Source: Neorhizobium sp. SHOUNA12A
GTDB taxonomy: Bacteria > Pseudomonadota > Alphaproteobacteria > Rhizobiales > Rhizobiaceae
Reading direction: 5' to 3'
Length of the DNA stretch: 64,000 nt
NCBI RefSeq assembly: GCF_023006505.1
Contig: NZ_JALBGV010000028.1
Coordinates: 1-64,000, forward strand
Numbering within the stretch: position 1 is the first letter of the stretch; the number at the start of each line of letters is the position of its first letter. The position numbers and the translations under genes are program-made. The notes below the pieces were generated by a model. That model made no database searches. It was not told the DNA's origin and saw only the letters and a program-made list of their open reading frames with translations. Positions 37,558 to 47,744 of this stretch are shown here, piece after piece.

Positions 37558-37596
37558 GCAAAACAGAACAGAGATCCCACTGGGGATTTCTGTTCT
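37558..37596 (-). terminator. Intrinsic terminator after cfa
   Basis: On the minus strand AGAACAGA-N-ATCCC pairs with GGGAT-N-TCTGTTCT around a 3-4 base loop, then runs into TGTTTTG. It lies about 43 bp after the cfa stop, before mipA. Confidence 0.65.
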
Positions 37597-37638
37597 ATTA
37601 TCGCATTTGCATTGCCAGCTTGTTAACCAAGCGAAAAA

Positions 37639-38895
37639 TCACACCGCTACCTTGTCGAGCGGGATGCGGCTCCCTTCGAAGGCTTTCAGTTCCGCCTCGC
37701 GCTCGTAGATGTAGTCGCGGTTGTCCGGAACGGCGGTGCGCTTCTTGACGATCTGCATCTGGAAGATGAAGAAGCTTTCGTGGGTGAAGGCCATTTCCGA
37801 ACCGGCGAGATAGAACTCCCACATCCGCACGAACCGTTCGTCGTAAAGTGCCGCAGCCTTCTCCTTGTTGGCCATGAACCGCTCGCGCCAGTGGCGCAGC
37901 GTGTGGGCATAATGCATCGGCAGGATTTCGATGTCGGAGACGAGCAGGCCCGCCTTCTCGATCGACGGCATCACTTCCGAAAGCGCCGGAATATAACCGC
38001 CCGGGAAGATGTATTTCTCGATCCAGGGATTGTTGATGAGGGCCGGATAGGGCTGGCCGATCGAATGCAGCACCATGACGCCGTCATCGGCGAGCACGTC
38101 GTTTACCTTGTCGAAGAACTTGGGATAGTTCAGCCGGCCGACATGCTCGAACATGCCGACGGAAACGATGCGGTCGTAGCGCTTATCCGGCGGCAGATAA
38201 TAATAGTCCTGCAGCTCGAAGCGGACGCTGTTGGCAAGACCGCGCTTGGCGGCGCGTTGGTTCGAAATCTTGAGCTGCGCGGTCGAGAGCGTGATGCCGG
38301 TCACGTCGACGCCGGAGGATTCCGACAGATACATGGCCATGCCACCCCAGCCGGAACCGATTTCCAGCGCCTTCTGCCCGGGCTCGGCAAGCAGCTTGGC
38401 AACGATATGGCGCTTCTTGGCGATCTGCGCCTCGTCGAGCGAAATGCCCGGCGGGTTGAAATAGGCGCAGGAATATTGCCAGTCCTCGTCGAGGAAGAGC
38501 GAGAACAGCTTTTCGTCGAGGTCGTAATGATGGGCAACATTGCGCCGGTTATGGTTGATCGGCACGCGATTGCGGAACTGGGAAACCAGCACGCGGGCGA
38601 TGCCGCGCCAGATCATGCCGAAGGTCAGTCCTTCGCTGAGGGTATTGTCCTTGATCAGCGCAAGGAACTCATAGATGTCGCCGTCATCGATGACGAGACG
38701 GCCGTCCATGTAGAGCTCGCCGAGCTTCAAGGGAGGATCCGCCACCAGTTCGCGTTCGGCGGCTTCGTCGATAAACCGTATCGAAACGGATCGCCCACCG
38801 CCGCTCCCGTAACGTTGCTCACCTCCCGAGCCGCGTACGATCAAAGTTCCTGTCTTGATGATTTTGCTGAGAAGATTGTGAAGGGACGAGGCCAC
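37639..38895 (-). CDS. cfa: Cyclopropane-fatty-acyl-phospholipid synthase family protein
   Basis: A 418-residue SAM-dependent enzyme that adds a methylene bridge to unsaturated lipid chains. NVAHHYDLDEKLFSLFLDED precedes the SAM site ALEIGSGWGGMAMYLSE; the substrate/bicarbonate region includes DRIVSVGMFEHVG and YIFPGGYIPALSE. The N-terminal domain (to about residue 110) is the usual CFA lipid-binding part. Closely similar paralogues exist in rhizobia, so a variant lipid substrate is possible. Confidence 0.92.
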   Translation of the reverse strand: MASSLHNLLSKIIKTGTLIVRGSGGEQRYGSGGGRSVSIRFIDEAAERELVADPPLKLGELYMDGRLVIDDGDIYEFLALIKDNTLSEGLTFGMIWRGIARVLVSQFRNRVPINHNRRNVAHHYDLDEKLFSLFLDEDWQYSCAYFNPPGISLDEAQIAKKRHIVAKLLAEPGQKALEIGSGWGGMAMYLSESSGVDVTGITLSTAQLKISNQRAAKRGLANSVRFELQDYYYLPPDKRYDRIVSVGMFEHVGRLNYPKFFDKVNDVLADDGVMVLHSIGQPYPALINNPWIEKYIFPGGYIPALSEVMPSIEKAGLLVSDIEILPMHYAHTLRHWRERFMANKEKAAALYDERFVRMWEFYLAGSEMAFTHESFFIFQMQIVKKRTAVPDNRDYIYEREAELKAFEGSRIPLDKVAV

Positions 38896-38993
38896 GGACC
38901 CACCTCCAATAATAATACTAAGGGTGCCTTACTAATCCAAAATCTAATCGTTTCCCTGCGACTTTCAAGCACATTGCAGCCATCAAAATGACA

Positions 38994-39024
38994 TAAAAAA
39001 ACAGGCCGTCAAACCCCCGCCTGA
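38994..39024 (-). terminator. Terminator after tex
   Basis: On the minus strand CAGGC-N12-GCCTG (with nested CGTCA/TGACG option) is followed by TTTTTTT, 45 bp after the tex stop codon. The remainder of the 38896-39068 gap is AT-rich cfa upstream DNA. Confidence 0.65.
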
Positions 39025-39068
39025 CGACCCGCATCCTATAATTGAAATTCTGCCGAAGCCGGCCAAAA

Positions 39069-41366
39069 TCACTTGCGTTTTAAAGCTTCCGCGAGTGCTG
39101 CGCCGAAAGCGCCCTGAGATGAAGATTTTTCAGTTTTCATCATTTTCGGGTTAACCGGCCGGACGTCGCGGTCGCCGCGCGGAGCGGGTGCCGCTTCGCC
39201 GCCGTCCTTGCGCATGGTCAGCGCAATTCTCTTGCGCTTCACATCGACCTCGACAACGCGCACTTTGACGACGTCGCCGGCCTTTACCACCTCATGCGGA
39301 TCCTTAACGAAACGGTCGGCCAACTGCGAAACGTGGACAAGGCCGTCCTGGTGCACGCCGATATCGACGAAGGCGCCGAAGGCGGCCACGTTGGTGACCG
39401 TGCCTTCGAGCATCATGCCCGGCTTCAGGTCGGTGATCTCGTCCACGCCTTCGGCAAAGGTGGCGGTCTTGAAGCTCGGGCGCGGGTCGCGGCCGGGCTT
39501 TTCCAGCTCGGCGATGATGTCCTTGACAGTCGGCAGGCCGAAGGTTTCGTCGATGAACCGCTTCGGGTCGAGTGCCTTGAGCGCCGCACTGTCACCCATC
39601 AGCGAGCGCAGGTCGCGGCCGCAGGCGGCGACGATCTTCTTGGCGACGCCATAGGCTTCCGGATGGACGGCGGACGAATCCAGCGGCTCCTTGCCGTTCG
39701 GAATGCGCAGGAAGCCTGCCGCCTGTTCAAACGTACGGTTTCCGAGACGGGCGACCTTCAGCAGGTCCTTACGGCTCGAAAACGCGCCGTTCTGGTCGCG
39801 ATGGGCGACGATCGCCTCGGCAATCGAGCGGCTGAGGCCGGAAACACGCGAAAGCAGCGGTGCGGACGCCATGTTCAAATCAACGCCGACGGCGTTCACT
39901 GCATCTTCGACCACGGCATCCAGCGAGCGAGAGAGTTTCCCCTGGTCGACATCGTGCTGGTACTGGCCGACGCCGATCGATTTCGGTTCGATCTTGACGA
40001 GTTCCGCCAGCGGATCCTGCAGGCGGCGGGCGATGGAAACGGCGCCACGCAGCGACACGTCGAGGCCGGGGAACTCAAGAGCGGCCGTTTCCGACGCCGA
40101 ATAGACCGAGGCGCCGGCTTCCGAGACGATGACTTTGGTGGGCTTCTGCCCAGGCAGGTTCAACAGCATGTCGGCGACCAGCTTTTCCGTCTCGCGGCTG
40201 CCGGTGCCGTTGCCGATGGCGATCAGCTCGACATTGTGCTTGCGGATGAGCGCGGCGAGTTCGGCCTGGGTGCCGCGGATGTCGTTCTTCGGCGGGAACG
40301 GATAGACGGTCGTGGTTTCCAGCAGCTTGCCGGTGGCATCGACGATTGCCACCTTGACGCCGGTGCGGATGCCCGGATCGAGGCCCATCGTGGTGCGCGA
40401 ACCGGCGGGTGCGGCGAGCAGCAGGTCCTTGAGGTTGCGGGCGAAGACGTGGATCGCCTCCTCCTCGGCGCGCTCGCGCAGTTCGCGCATCAGGTCGAGC
40501 GACAGCGACACCGAGAGCTTGACGCGCCAGGTCCAGCCGGCCGCTTCCATCAGCCAGCGGTCGGCGGCACCCCGGTCCCGGATGTCGAAGGCAAGCGCGA
40601 TGATGCGCTGGGCGGGCTTGACCGGCGACGGATCGTCCTGGTCGACTTCGATCGTCAGGGTCAGGAATTCCTCGTTCCAGCCGCGCAGCATGGCGAGCGC
40701 CCGGTGGCCAGGCGCCGTCGACCAGCGTTCGGAATGGTCGAAATAATCGGAGAATTTTGCGCCGGCCTCCTGCTTGCCGTCGACCACCCTGGCCTTCAGC
40801 GTCGCGCCGGCCCGCATATGCTGGCGCAGGCGGCCGAGCAGGTCGGCATTTTCGGAGAACGTCTCGGCGACGATATCGCGAGCGCCTTCGAGCGCACCCT
40901 TCACATCGGTTACCTCGTCCTTGACATAGGCTTCGGCAAGCTTTGCCGGATCGACGCCGCGGTCGGCCCAGATCGCCTCGGCAAGCGGGCCGAGGCCACG
41001 TTCGCGGGCGATCTCGGCGCGGGTGCGGCGCTTCGGCTTATAGGGGAGATAAAGGTCCTCGAGCTCGGCCTTGGTCGTCGCCTTGCCGATCTTTGCGGCA
41101 AGCTCGTCGGTCATCTTGCCCTGCGAATTGATCTGGTCGACGATAGTCGAGCGGCGCGCTTCGAGTTCGCGCAAATAGACCAGCCGTTCTGCCAGGTTGC
41201 GCAGCTGCGTATCGTCCAGCCCGCCGGTCACTTCCTTGCGGTAGCGGGCGATGAACGGCACCGTGGCACCGTCGTCGATCAGCCCGATCGCGGCGGCAGC
41301 CTGTTCGGGACGGGCATTGATTTCCGCGGCAATCGCGGCAGCAAGGAAACGGAGATCGGCGGCCAT
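39069..41366 (-). CDS. tex: Tex family transcription accessory RNA-binding protein
   Basis: A 765-residue Tex/Spt6-like protein. The N-terminal HTH region contains [22 protein letters not shown]; the YqgF-like core has [19 protein letters not shown]; a HhH pair ([20 protein letters not shown]) follows; and the C-terminal S1 domain is [20 protein letters not shown] to [10 protein letters not shown]. It binds nucleic acid and helps transcription and RNA turnover. Length and order are canonical. Confidence 0.95.
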   Translation of the reverse strand: MAADLRFLAAAIAAEINARPEQAAAAIGLIDDGATVPFIARYRKEVTGGLDDTQLRNLAERLVYLRELEARRSTIVDQINSQGKMTDELAAKIGKATTKAELEDLYLPYKPKRRTRAEIARERGLGPLAEAIWADRGVDPAKLAEAYVKDEVTDVKGALEGARDIVAETFSENADLLGRLRQHMRAGATLKARVVDGKQEAGAKFSDYFDHSERWSTAPGHRALAMLRGWNEEFLTLTIEVDQDDPSPVKPAQRIIALAFDIRDRGAADRWLMEAAGWTWRVKLSVSLSLDLMRELRERAEEEAIHVFARNLKDLLLAAPAGSRTTMGLDPGIRTGVKVAIVDATGKLLETTTVYPFPPKNDIRGTQAELAALIRKHNVELIAIGNGTGSRETEKLVADMLLNLPGQKPTKVIVSEAGASVYSASETAALEFPGLDVSLRGAVSIARRLQDPLAELVKIEPKSIGVGQYQHDVDQGKLSRSLDAVVEDAVNAVGVDLNMASAPLLSRVSGLSRSIAEAIVAHRDQNGAFSSRKDLLKVARLGNRTFEQAAGFLRIPNGKEPLDSSAVHPEAYGVAKKIVAACGRDLRSLMGDSAALKALDPKRFIDETFGLPTVKDIIAELEKPGRDPRPSFKTATFAEGVDEITDLKPGMMLEGTVTNVAAFGAFVDIGVHQDGLVHVSQLADRFVKDPHEVVKAGDVVKVRVVEVDVKRKRIALTMRKDGGEAAPAPRGDRDVRPVNPKMMKTEKSSSQGAFGAALAEALKRK

Positions 41367-41592
41367 GGGCGTCCTCGTTCAAATGGGAGGCGCGACCATA
41401 GTCGAAGTTTGTGGCAAGGCAACGTGGCGAATGCCGGTTCCACAATTTGCTTTCAACCAACCGTGCCGAAACGAAACACGGGTTGACCGGTCGCTAACCA
41501 AGGCCCTGTGGAAAAGAACCAACGCACTCTCACCTCCGGCAAGAGGCCATTAAAACCATTCCGCCGCATGATGTGGCCGAATGGAGATACGA

Positions 41593-41802
41593 ATGCCCAA
41601 AAAAGCCGCCAGGACACTGGCATTTGACACGGCGGTCGCCAATGAAGAGCTAGAGGCTGCCATTTCCTATCTCGAACAGAAGCTGGACGATGCGTCCTTT
41701 CGGAACGAACCGGTGCCTTTCCTCGCCTATCGGAACAAGGTGATCTTCCAGACGACGCTGGATATCCGCCGCGGCGCGAAAAACCGGCGCGGTGAATTCT
41801 GA
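41593..41802 (+). CDS. Small hypothetical protein
   Basis: A 69-residue charged protein (PKKAARTLAFDTAVANEELE, then LEQKLDDASFRNEPVPFLAY, ending RRGAKNRRGEF). The ATG at 41593 has GGAG 7 bases upstream; an ATG at 41581 overlaps that site. No family recognised. The clear ribosome-binding site and rhizobial codon use support expression. Confidence 0.6.
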   Translation: MPKKAARTLAFDTAVANEELEAAISYLEQKLDDASFRNEPVPFLAYRNKVIFQTTLDIRRGAKNRRGEF

Positions 41803-41819
41803 CCTTTATCGAACGCGAC

Positions 41820-41862
41820 GGCCTCCCATCGAAACGCCATGACGGACAGAAGATGGGAGGCC
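41820..41862. repeat. Inverted repeat between the small gene and purD
   Basis: GGCCTCCCATC and GATGGGAGGCC form a perfect 11-bp stem around a 21-base loop, starting 17 bp after the small gene's stop. It has no T-tract. It may mark the end of that transcript or part of the purD leader. Confidence 0.5.
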
Positions 41863-41948
41863 ACCTAAGCCTTGGCCCTTGACCTTTGCCTCCCCTCCCC
41901 TTAACCGCCGCGCAAGGCCAAGGTTTTCAGCGCAGGCGAGGGCGAGAC

Positions 41949-43220
41949 ATGAAGGTTCTCTTGATCGGTTCGGGTGGACGCGAGCATGCGCTCGCCTGGA
42001 AACTCGCGCGGTCTCCGAAACTCGGCAAACTCTATGCCGCACCCGGCAATCCCGGCATCGCCGAGCATGCCGAACTCTTGTCCCTCGACATCGACGATCA
42101 TGCCGGCGTGGCGGCCTTCTGCCTCGACAATGCGATCGACCTCGTCGTGATCGGGCCGGAAGCGCCTCTGGTTGCCGGGCTCGCCGACGTACTGCGCGCC
42201 AAGGGCATCGCGACCTTCGGCCCGTCTGCTGCCGCAGCTCAGCTCGAAGGCTCGAAGGGTTTCACCAAGGATCTCTGCGCCCGCTATGATATCCCCACCG
42301 GCGCCTATCGCCGCTTCACCGATGCCGCCGGGGCGAAGGCCTATGTGCGCGAACAGGGCGCGCCGATCGTCGTCAAGGCAGACGGGCTTGCCGCCGGCAA
42401 GGGCGTCACCGTCGCCATGGCGCTGGAAGAGGCGCTTGCGGCGATCGACGACTGTTTCGACGGCGCCTTCGGGGCGGCCGGTGCGGAAGTGGTGGTCGAA
42501 GCCTATCTCGATGGCGAGGAGGCAAGCTTCTTCTGCCTTTCCGACGGCAAGACCGCACTGGCGCTTGCCACGGCCCAGGACCACAAACGGGTCGGCGACG
42601 GCGATACCGGCCCGAACACCGGCGGCATGGGCGCCTATTCGCCTGCCCCGGTGATGACGCCGGACATGGTTGCGCGCACCATGAAGGAGATCATCGAACC
42701 GACCATCCGCGGCATGGCGGAAAGTGGATATCCGTTTACCGGCGTGTTCTTCGCCGGGTTGATGATCACGGCCAGGGGCCCGGAACTGATCGAATACAAT
42801 GTCCGCTTCGGCGATCCAGAATGCCAGGTGCTGATGATGCGGCTGAAGAGCGACCTGCTCGACCTGCTCCATGGGGCGGCGATCGGAACGCTCGACCAGG
42901 TTTCCGCTGAATGGAACGACGACGTGGCGCTGACCGTGGTGATGGCTTCCAAGGGTTATCCGGGCGCCTATGACAAAAATACACCGATCGCCCATCTGCC
43001 CGAGGGCGCTGCCGGAGAGAAGGTCTTTCATGCCGGAACGGCGCTCAAGGATGGCACTCTCGTCGCAACCGGCGGCCGTGTGCTGAACGTTACGGCGACC
43101 GCCAAGACCGTCGCAGATGCGCAAGCCCGCGCCTACAGGCTCGTGGACCAGGTCGAATGGGAAAACGGCTTTTGCCGCCGCGATATCGGCTGGCAAGCGG
43201 TGGCGCGCGAAAAGAACTGA
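41949..43220 (+). CDS. purD: Phosphoribosylamine-glycine ligase
   Basis: A 423-residue ATP-grasp enzyme of purine synthesis: phosphoribosylamine + glycine + ATP to GAR. It begins [19 protein letters not shown]; the ATP-grasp part contains [20 protein letters not shown] and [20 protein letters not shown]; and [13 protein letters not shown] residues occur as [15 protein letters not shown]. The start at 41949 is fixed by the family N-terminus, with GAGGGCGAG upstream. Confidence 0.97.
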   Translation: MKVLLIGSGGREHALAWKLARSPKLGKLYAAPGNPGIAEHAELLSLDIDDHAGVAAFCLDNAIDLVVIGPEAPLVAGLADVLRAKGIATFGPSAAAAQLEGSKGFTKDLCARYDIPTGAYRRFTDAAGAKAYVREQGAPIVVKADGLAAGKGVTVAMALEEALAAIDDCFDGAFGAAGAEVVVEAYLDGEEASFFCLSDGKTALALATAQDHKRVGDGDTGPNTGGMGAYSPAPVMTPDMVARTMKEIIEPTIRGMAESGYPFTGVFFAGLMITARGPELIEYNVRFGDPECQVLMMRLKSDLLDLLHGAAIGTLDQVSAEWNDDVALTVVMASKGYPGAYDKNTPIAHLPEGAAGEKVFHAGTALKDGTLVATGGRVLNVTATAKTVADAQARAYRLVDQVEWENGFCRRDIGWQAVAREKN

Positions 43221-43320
43221 GTGCCGGAACGGTCGTTTCATTTAAAATTTACCGATTATCCAGACGGGATCGAAACGAAGCCGCGATAATCATGGGAAAC
43301 CTCAAGAAGGATTCCCGGTT

Positions 43321-43839
43321 ATGCGTCTCGTTCTGGCTACAGTTCTGGTGTTTGCAAGCAGTTCGGCTTTCGCGTCGTCGATCACGGTGATCGACAACAC
43401 GCACAAGGCGGGCGTCAGCATCCTCACCAAGAGCTGCACAAGCTGCCCGAGCGCCGTAGCGCCCAAATCGGACGAGGCAACCTACAAGGTTCCCGATCTG
43501 CCGGCAGGGATCCAGAAGACGGAGATCATCGAGATCAACGGGGAAAAGAAGCTGGCGCGTACCGAGGCCTGGCTTGGCGGCTCACCGGTGATCCATGTCA
43601 GCAAGCTTCCCAAATGGATGGCCGAGGAAAACGCCATCGCCGAGCTTCACCCGACCACCAACGGCTCCACCGAAACGCAGATCGCGACCGCAGAAGCCAA
43701 AAGTGACGGCATCGACGCCGACGCCCTGACCAGCGCGGTGAAGACCATCGGCAAGGCTGAGGTCGGGATCGTCGAAGCATCCCTTACACCGAAGCCGCTG
43801 GCGCTCGACACGTTCGAACTGCGCACCGATCGCTTCTAG
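43321..43839 (+). CDS. Exported protein, HPE1-like
   Basis: A 172-residue secreted protein with a signal peptide (LVLATVLVFASSSAFA). A conserved opening TVIDNTHKAGVSILTKSC-TSC with a Cys-x-x-Cys pair (about residues 38-41) is typical of rhizobial proteins annotated as plant virulence effector HPE1-like; the name does not show virulence here. The TAG stop is formed by the IS630 insertion that begins at its last base. GAAGG precedes the ATG. Confidence 0.75.
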   Translation: MRLVLATVLVFASSSAFASSITVIDNTHKAGVSILTKSCTSCPSAVAPKSDEATYKVPDLPAGIQKTEIIEINGEKKLARTEAWLGGSPVIHVSKLPKWMAEENAIAELHPTTNGSTETQIATAEAKSDGIDADALTSAVKTIGKAEVGIVEASLTPKPLALDTFELRTDRF

Positions 43840-43898
43840 AGCGTTTCCGCATTTGAGTGAATCGTGTTGGATTCCCAAATCGGCGTTGATGTGATTCA

Positions 43899-43927
43899 AG
43901 ATGCTGGCTGGATGGAGGCCAGCATCT
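43899..43927 (+). repeat. Hairpin covering the transposase ribosome-binding site
   Basis: AGATGCTGGC and GCCAGCATCT form a perfect 10-bp stem around TGGATGGAG, one base before the orfA start codon. The loop carries GGAG, so the structure may limit translation of readthrough transcripts entering the IS from outside. Confidence 0.6.
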
Positions 43928-43928
43928 G

Positions 43929-44288
43929 ATGACGCAAGCTTTATCGAATGATCTGCGTAACCGTGTTGTGGCTGCGGTATTGAGGGGCGAAAGCAGTCGA
44001 ACCGTGGCGGCCCGCTTTGGCGTTGCTGTTTCGTCGGTGGTGAAATGGTCGCAGCGCTACCGTGCGACGGGATCGGTTCAGCCCGGCAAGATGGGTGGGC
44101 ATCGCAAGCGCATTCTGGAGCCGCAGCGTGCCTTCATCACCGAGCGGCTCAATCAAAATCCGCATCTGACACTCCATGGTTTGAAGGAAGAACTGGCGCT
44201 GCGTGGCATCGCCGTTTCCCACAATACCATCTGGGAATTCATCCGGCGCGAAGGACTGCGCTTCAAAAAAAACGCTGTTCGCGCTTGA
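43929..44288 (+). CDS. IS630 transposase, orfA (N-terminal part)
   Basis: A 119-residue helix-turn-helix region: [20 protein letters not shown] and [20 protein letters not shown] form the paired HTH that binds the IS ends, followed by a second winged-helix part. It ends soon after a run of eight A (44266-44273, RFKK), where +1 slippage enters orfB to give a fused enzyme of about 315 residues. Confidence 0.88.
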   Translation: MTQALSNDLRNRVVAAVLRGESSRTVAARFGVAVSSVVKWSQRYRATGSVQPGKMGGHRKRILEPQRAFITERLNQNPHLTLHGLKEELALRGIAVSHNTIWEFIRREGLRFKKNAVRA

Positions 44289-44877
44289 ACAAGCCCGTGC
44301 CGACATTGCTCGTCGGCGCGAGCGCTGGAAATCCTTGCAGCAGCATCTTGATCCTGAACGGCTCGTCTTCATCGATGAGACCTGGATCAAAACCAATATG
44401 ACGCCGATCCGTGGCTGGGGGCCGAAAGGCAAGCGATTGCGCGCCTTTGCACCGCATGGTCACTGGCGCACGCTCACCTTTCTCGGCGCTCTGCGCAGCG
44501 ACAGACTGACGGCGCCTTGCGTCTTCGACGGTCCGATCAACGGGGAGTGCTTCCGCGCCTATGTCGAGCAGCAGCTCTTGGCTGTTCTCAAGCCGGGCGA
44601 TATTGTCATCATGGATAACCTCGGCAGCCACAAAGCGGCAGCGGTTCGCCAGATCATCAGGACTGCCGGCGCAAAGCTCTGGTTCCTGCCGCCCTATTCG
44701 CCCGATCTGAACCCGATCGAGCAGACCTTCGCCAAGATCAAGCATTGGATGCGGTTGGCGCAGAAGCGATCCGTCGAAGATACCTGGAGGCACATCGGAC
44801 AACTCGTCCAAACAATCCAGCCACAGGAATGTGCCAACTATATCTACAATGCTGGATATGCTTCCGTTAAAACATGA
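44203..44877 (+). CDS. IS630 transposase, orfB (DDE catalytic part)
   Basis: The open frame contains the catalytic domain: [13 protein letters not shown] (first D), [17 protein letters not shown] (second D) and [18 protein letters not shown] (E), the IS630 DDE triad. It lacks a convincing own start; expression is expected through frameshifting at the A8 run of orfA. The open frame before the shift site (about 23 residues) is not expected in the product. Confidence 0.88.
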   Translation: MASPFPTIPSGNSSGAKDCASKKTLFALEQARADIARRRERWKSLQQHLDPERLVFIDETWIKTNMTPIRGWGPKGKRLRAFAPHGHWRTLTFLGALRSDRLTAPCVFDGPINGECFRAYVEQQLLAVLKPGDIVIMDNLGSHKAAAVRQIIRTAGAKLWFLPPYSPDLNPIEQTFAKIKHWMRLAQKRSVEDTWRHIGQLVQTIQPQECANYIYNAGYASVKT

Positions 44878-45166
44878 AACGCTCTAAGTTTAGAATATCA
44901 TTATATTTACATAGCAGAAAGTGCTCCGAGAACAGCCTTTCCCGGTATGCGCGTAAATTGCGCATCATCAAATCCGACCTGCCCAAAATATTCGCATTTG
45001 CGGCTGTCAAGGCCCGGATAATTAAATTTTTATTCAAATATTCGGGATCACTCTCCCGTCATAGTGCGGTGTAGCACGTGACCGGTGCAGAACGCGCCTT
45101 CCCCAAAAACTTCGTCCCGCTCCGGCTCCTCCGGGAGAGTTCGGCTGCCTGAAAGTGAGTCGAAAC

Positions 45167-47020
45167 ATGAAGAATCTCAAGATCTCCCACCAGTTATTGG
45201 CCATGGTGGCAGCGCTTATGGTGGCTTTCACGGCTGTCACCTACTATCAGATCCGCGCCTCGATCGCCTCGATCTATTCCGAGCGCTACGACATGCTGCG
45301 CACCCAGGTGGAGTCCGGCATTTCCATCCTGCAATCCTATTACGACCGGGAAAAATCGGGCGAACTGAAGCACGAGGATGCGCAGAAACTGGCTTACGCA
45401 ACCGTAGCAGGGATCAAATACGAGCCGGCCGGCTACATCTTCGGCCTGAACTACGACACGGTCACGCAGTTCCACTACAATCCCAAGCTGGTCGGCGTGA
45501 ACCAGAAGGGTCAGCCGGACAAGATGGGCAACCTGTTCCGCGAAGAGATGGTCGCCAAGGGTCGTGCCGGCGGCGGCGTTACCACCTATTATTGGGAAAA
45601 GCCAGGCATGCCGGCCGACCAGGTTTTCCAGAAGGCTGCCTACTCCCGCGCCTTTGAACCCTGGCAGATCATTGTCGGCACGGGCGTCTACACCGACGAC
45701 CTCGACGTCAAGATCAACAAGACGATCCTGGAAGTGGTCGGCGTCGGTTTCCTCGCCTTCCTGCTTGCACTCGGTGTCGCCCTGATCGTCATCCGCAATA
45801 TTACCAGGCCTCTGGCCGCAGTGCATGGCGCATTGGAAGCCGTCGCCGACGAAAATGTCACCGCGACGATCCCGCACACGGACATGTCGAACGAAGTGGG
45901 GATGATGGCGAAGGCGACCCAGGCGCTGCAGGAAAAGATCCGCGAACGCCATGCGATGGCCGCCCGCGAGGAAAAGCAGAAGACCGAGCTCGACCGCGAG
46001 CGCCAGCAGAACCTCGACATGCAGCAGCAGGAAGCAGCGCTGCAGACCCGGGTCGTCTCCACCATCGGCGAAGCGCTCGAAGCGCTCGCCCATGGCGACC
46101 TCACGGTTCGCTGCGCCGATCTCGGCGCCCGCTACGAAACGCTGCGCCACAACTTCAACGAGGCGCTCGTTCATCTCGAGGCCGCGATGAGCAAGGTCAA
46201 TGCCAAGGGCATCGATATCGGCGGTTCCAAGGAGGAAATCCGCCGCGCCTCGAACGAATTGTCGCAGCGCACCGAACGCCAGGCCGCCAATCTCGAAGAG
46301 ACGTCGGCCGCCCTCGACGAACTCGCCGTCGCCGTCCGCCAGACGGCAGAAGGTGCGCATGAAGCCGCCCAGCGGGTCACCTCGGTCAGCGCCGAGGCCA
46401 ACCGCTCCGACCAGATCGTCGCCCAGGCGATCGACGCGATGGGCGGTATCGAACATTCGTCGGAAGAGATCTCCAAGATCATCGGGGTGATCGACGACAT
46501 CGCCTTCCAGACCAACCTGCTGGCCTTGAATGCCGGCGTGGAAGCGGCCCGCGCCGGGGAATCCGGCAAGGGCTTTGCGGTCGTCGCCCAGGAAGTGCGC
46601 GAACTCGCGCAGCGCTCCGCCGCTGCGGCAAAAGAGATCAAGGACCAGATCTCGCGCTCTTCCGGCCAGGTGCAGAACGGCGTGCGCCTCGTCGGCGAGG
46701 CTGGCGAAGCGCTGAAGCGAATCTCCAACCAGGTGAAGGCGGCGAGCGACATCGTCGGCAAGATCGCCCATTCGGCCTCCGAACAGGACACCACGCTGCG
46801 CTCGATCTCGTCGTCGCTGAACCAGCTCGACGCGGCGACCCAGCACAATGCGGCGATGGCGGAAGAGACCACCGCCTCGGCCGAGGCGCTTGCCGCCGAT
46901 ACCGACGAACTCTTGAACCTGATCAGCAGCTTCCGCATCAACGCCCATCAGGACACCGGCTACAATGCCGGCGCCGGCAGCCTCAACCGCGTCGCACAGA
47001 AGATGCGCCGCGCCAGCTGA
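45167..47020 (+). CDS. Methyl-accepting chemotaxis protein with single Cache sensor
   Basis: A 617-residue chemoreceptor. TM1 is LLAMVAALMVAFTAVTYY; the periplasmic sCache_2 domain (about residues 35-190) includes GYIFGLNYDTVTQFHYNPKL and WQIIVGTGVYTDDL; TM2 is FLAFLLALGVALIVI; then HAMP and a signalling domain with [17 protein letters not shown] and EAARAGESGKGFAVV. Unlike the receptor at 16717 it has no aromatic C-terminal docking tail. The 44887-45166 gap upstream is AT-rich, with no gene seen. Confidence 0.93.
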   Translation: MKNLKISHQLLAMVAALMVAFTAVTYYQIRASIASIYSERYDMLRTQVESGISILQSYYDREKSGELKHEDAQKLAYATVAGIKYEPAGYIFGLNYDTVTQFHYNPKLVGVNQKGQPDKMGNLFREEMVAKGRAGGGVTTYYWEKPGMPADQVFQKAAYSRAFEPWQIIVGTGVYTDDLDVKINKTILEVVGVGFLAFLLALGVALIVIRNITRPLAAVHGALEAVADENVTATIPHTDMSNEVGMMAKATQALQEKIRERHAMAAREEKQKTELDRERQQNLDMQQQEAALQTRVVSTIGEALEALAHGDLTVRCADLGARYETLRHNFNEALVHLEAAMSKVNAKGIDIGGSKEEIRRASNELSQRTERQAANLEETSAALDELAVAVRQTAEGAHEAAQRVTSVSAEANRSDQIVAQAIDAMGGIEHSSEEISKIIGVIDDIAFQTNLLALNAGVEAARAGESGKGFAVVAQEVRELAQRSAAAAKEIKDQISRSSGQVQNGVRLVGEAGEALKRISNQVKAASDIVGKIAHSASEQDTTLRSISSSLNQLDAATQHNAAMAEETTASAEALAADTDELLNLISSFRINAHQDTGYNAGAGSLNRVAQKMRRAS

Positions 47021-47061
47021 CGCCAATCCCACACATGGACCCATACATGGGGACGGAGGAA

Positions 47062-47091
47062 CCGCCGGGTCGAAGGATCCGGCGGTTTTTT
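47062..47091 (+). terminator. Intrinsic terminator after the second chemoreceptor
   Basis: CCGCCGG-N10-CCGGCGG followed by TTTTTT, 42 bp after the mcp stop. A textbook rho-independent terminator. Confidence 0.85.
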
Positions 47092-47107
47092 GTTGGGCAA
47101 GATCGGA

Positions 47108-47422
47108 TCAGGCGGCGGCCACTGCCAGGTGGATGCCCGAGCTTTCCTGCAATTGCCGTATGACATTGAACAGATTATCGGCGCGCGGATTGCCTTTTGG
47201 CCCGAACATTCGCATCAGGCTCTTGGCTGGCATATCGACTTTTTCGGCCAATGTCTCGAAACCGATCGTGGCGTTGATGAAATCGCGCAGCACGCTCTTA
47301 CCGGTTTCGAGATCGCCTTCCAGAAGAAGTTCGACCGCATCCGAAAGCAACGCGGCGCGAAACGCCGGATCCTGATCCAGCCGGGCCATTACCGTTTCCT
47401 TGAATTCGCGTGTCAGGGCCAT
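47108..47422 (-). CDS. HI1420-type antitoxin (addiction module antidote)
   Basis: A 104-residue protein with a degenerate helix-turn-helix: VLRDFINATIGFETLAEKVDMPAKSLMRMFGPKGNPRADNLFNVIRQL cut across residues 46-93. This is the shape of the probable addiction module antidote family downstream of HI1419-like toxins. The ATG at 47422 follows GAAGGGAAG. It lies directly after the toxin gene with a 1-bp gap. Confidence 0.82.
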   Translation of the reverse strand: MALTREFKETVMARLDQDPAFRAALLSDAVELLLEGDLETGKSVLRDFINATIGFETLAEKVDMPAKSLMRMFGPKGNPRADNLFNVIRQLQESSGIHLAVAAA

Positions 47423-47423
47423 C

Positions 47424-47744
47424 TCAGCTTCCCTTCCTGGATTTGTAGTTCTGCCAATAGCCAAGCGCGGTCTCGATATCATTTTGCTGGCGCTTTTTGG
47501 TTCCGCCGACCAGCAGGATCACCAGTTGCTCGCCGTCCCGACCGAGATAAATCCGGTAGCCGGGCCCATAATCGATCCGATATTCCAGCACTCCGGCGCC
47601 GACCGACTTCACGTTCGAGAGATTGCCTTGTCCGATCCGCGCCAGCGCAATCGTCACCTTCGAGGCCGCGCGGGACTCGATCTTCGAAAACCACCGCCCA
47701 AACGGGCTCGATCCATCTGGCTCAAGATATTCAGTGATCTTCAT
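47424..47744 (-). CDS. HI1419-type RelE/ParE family toxin
   Basis: A 106-residue RelE-superfamily killer protein: FGRWFSKIESRAASKVTIAL, IGQGNLSNVKSVGAGVLEYRI, DYGPGYRIYLGRDGEQ and LLVGGTKKRQQNDIETA match the HI1419/Gp49 type. Members inhibit translation through mRNA. Toxin-first order is usual for this type. The start codon lies within an inverted repeat, with no obvious ribosome-binding site. Confidence 0.88.
   Translation of the reverse strand: MKITEYLEPDGSSPFGRWFSKIESRAASKVTIALARIGQGNLSNVKSVGAGVLEYRIDYGPGYRIYLGRDGEQLVILLVGGTKKRQQNDIETALGYWQNYKSRKGS

Larger units (their letters stand above)
43839..44884 (+). mobile_element. IS630-family insertion sequence, 1046 bp, with TA target duplication
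   Basis: The ends are GAGCGTTTC... at 43839 and ...GAAACGCTC ending at 44884, inverted to each other (9 bp perfect, then partial similarity). TA occurs at both flanks (43837-43838 and 44885-44886), as expected for IS630/Tc1-mariner insertion. It encodes two overlapping frames that make one DDE transposase by frameshift. Both ends and the catalytic residues are intact, so it may be active. Confidence 0.92.

Noticed and set aside
39294..41486. 730-residue open frame opposite tex
   Set aside because: Antisense shadow; Tex motifs are intact on the minus strand.
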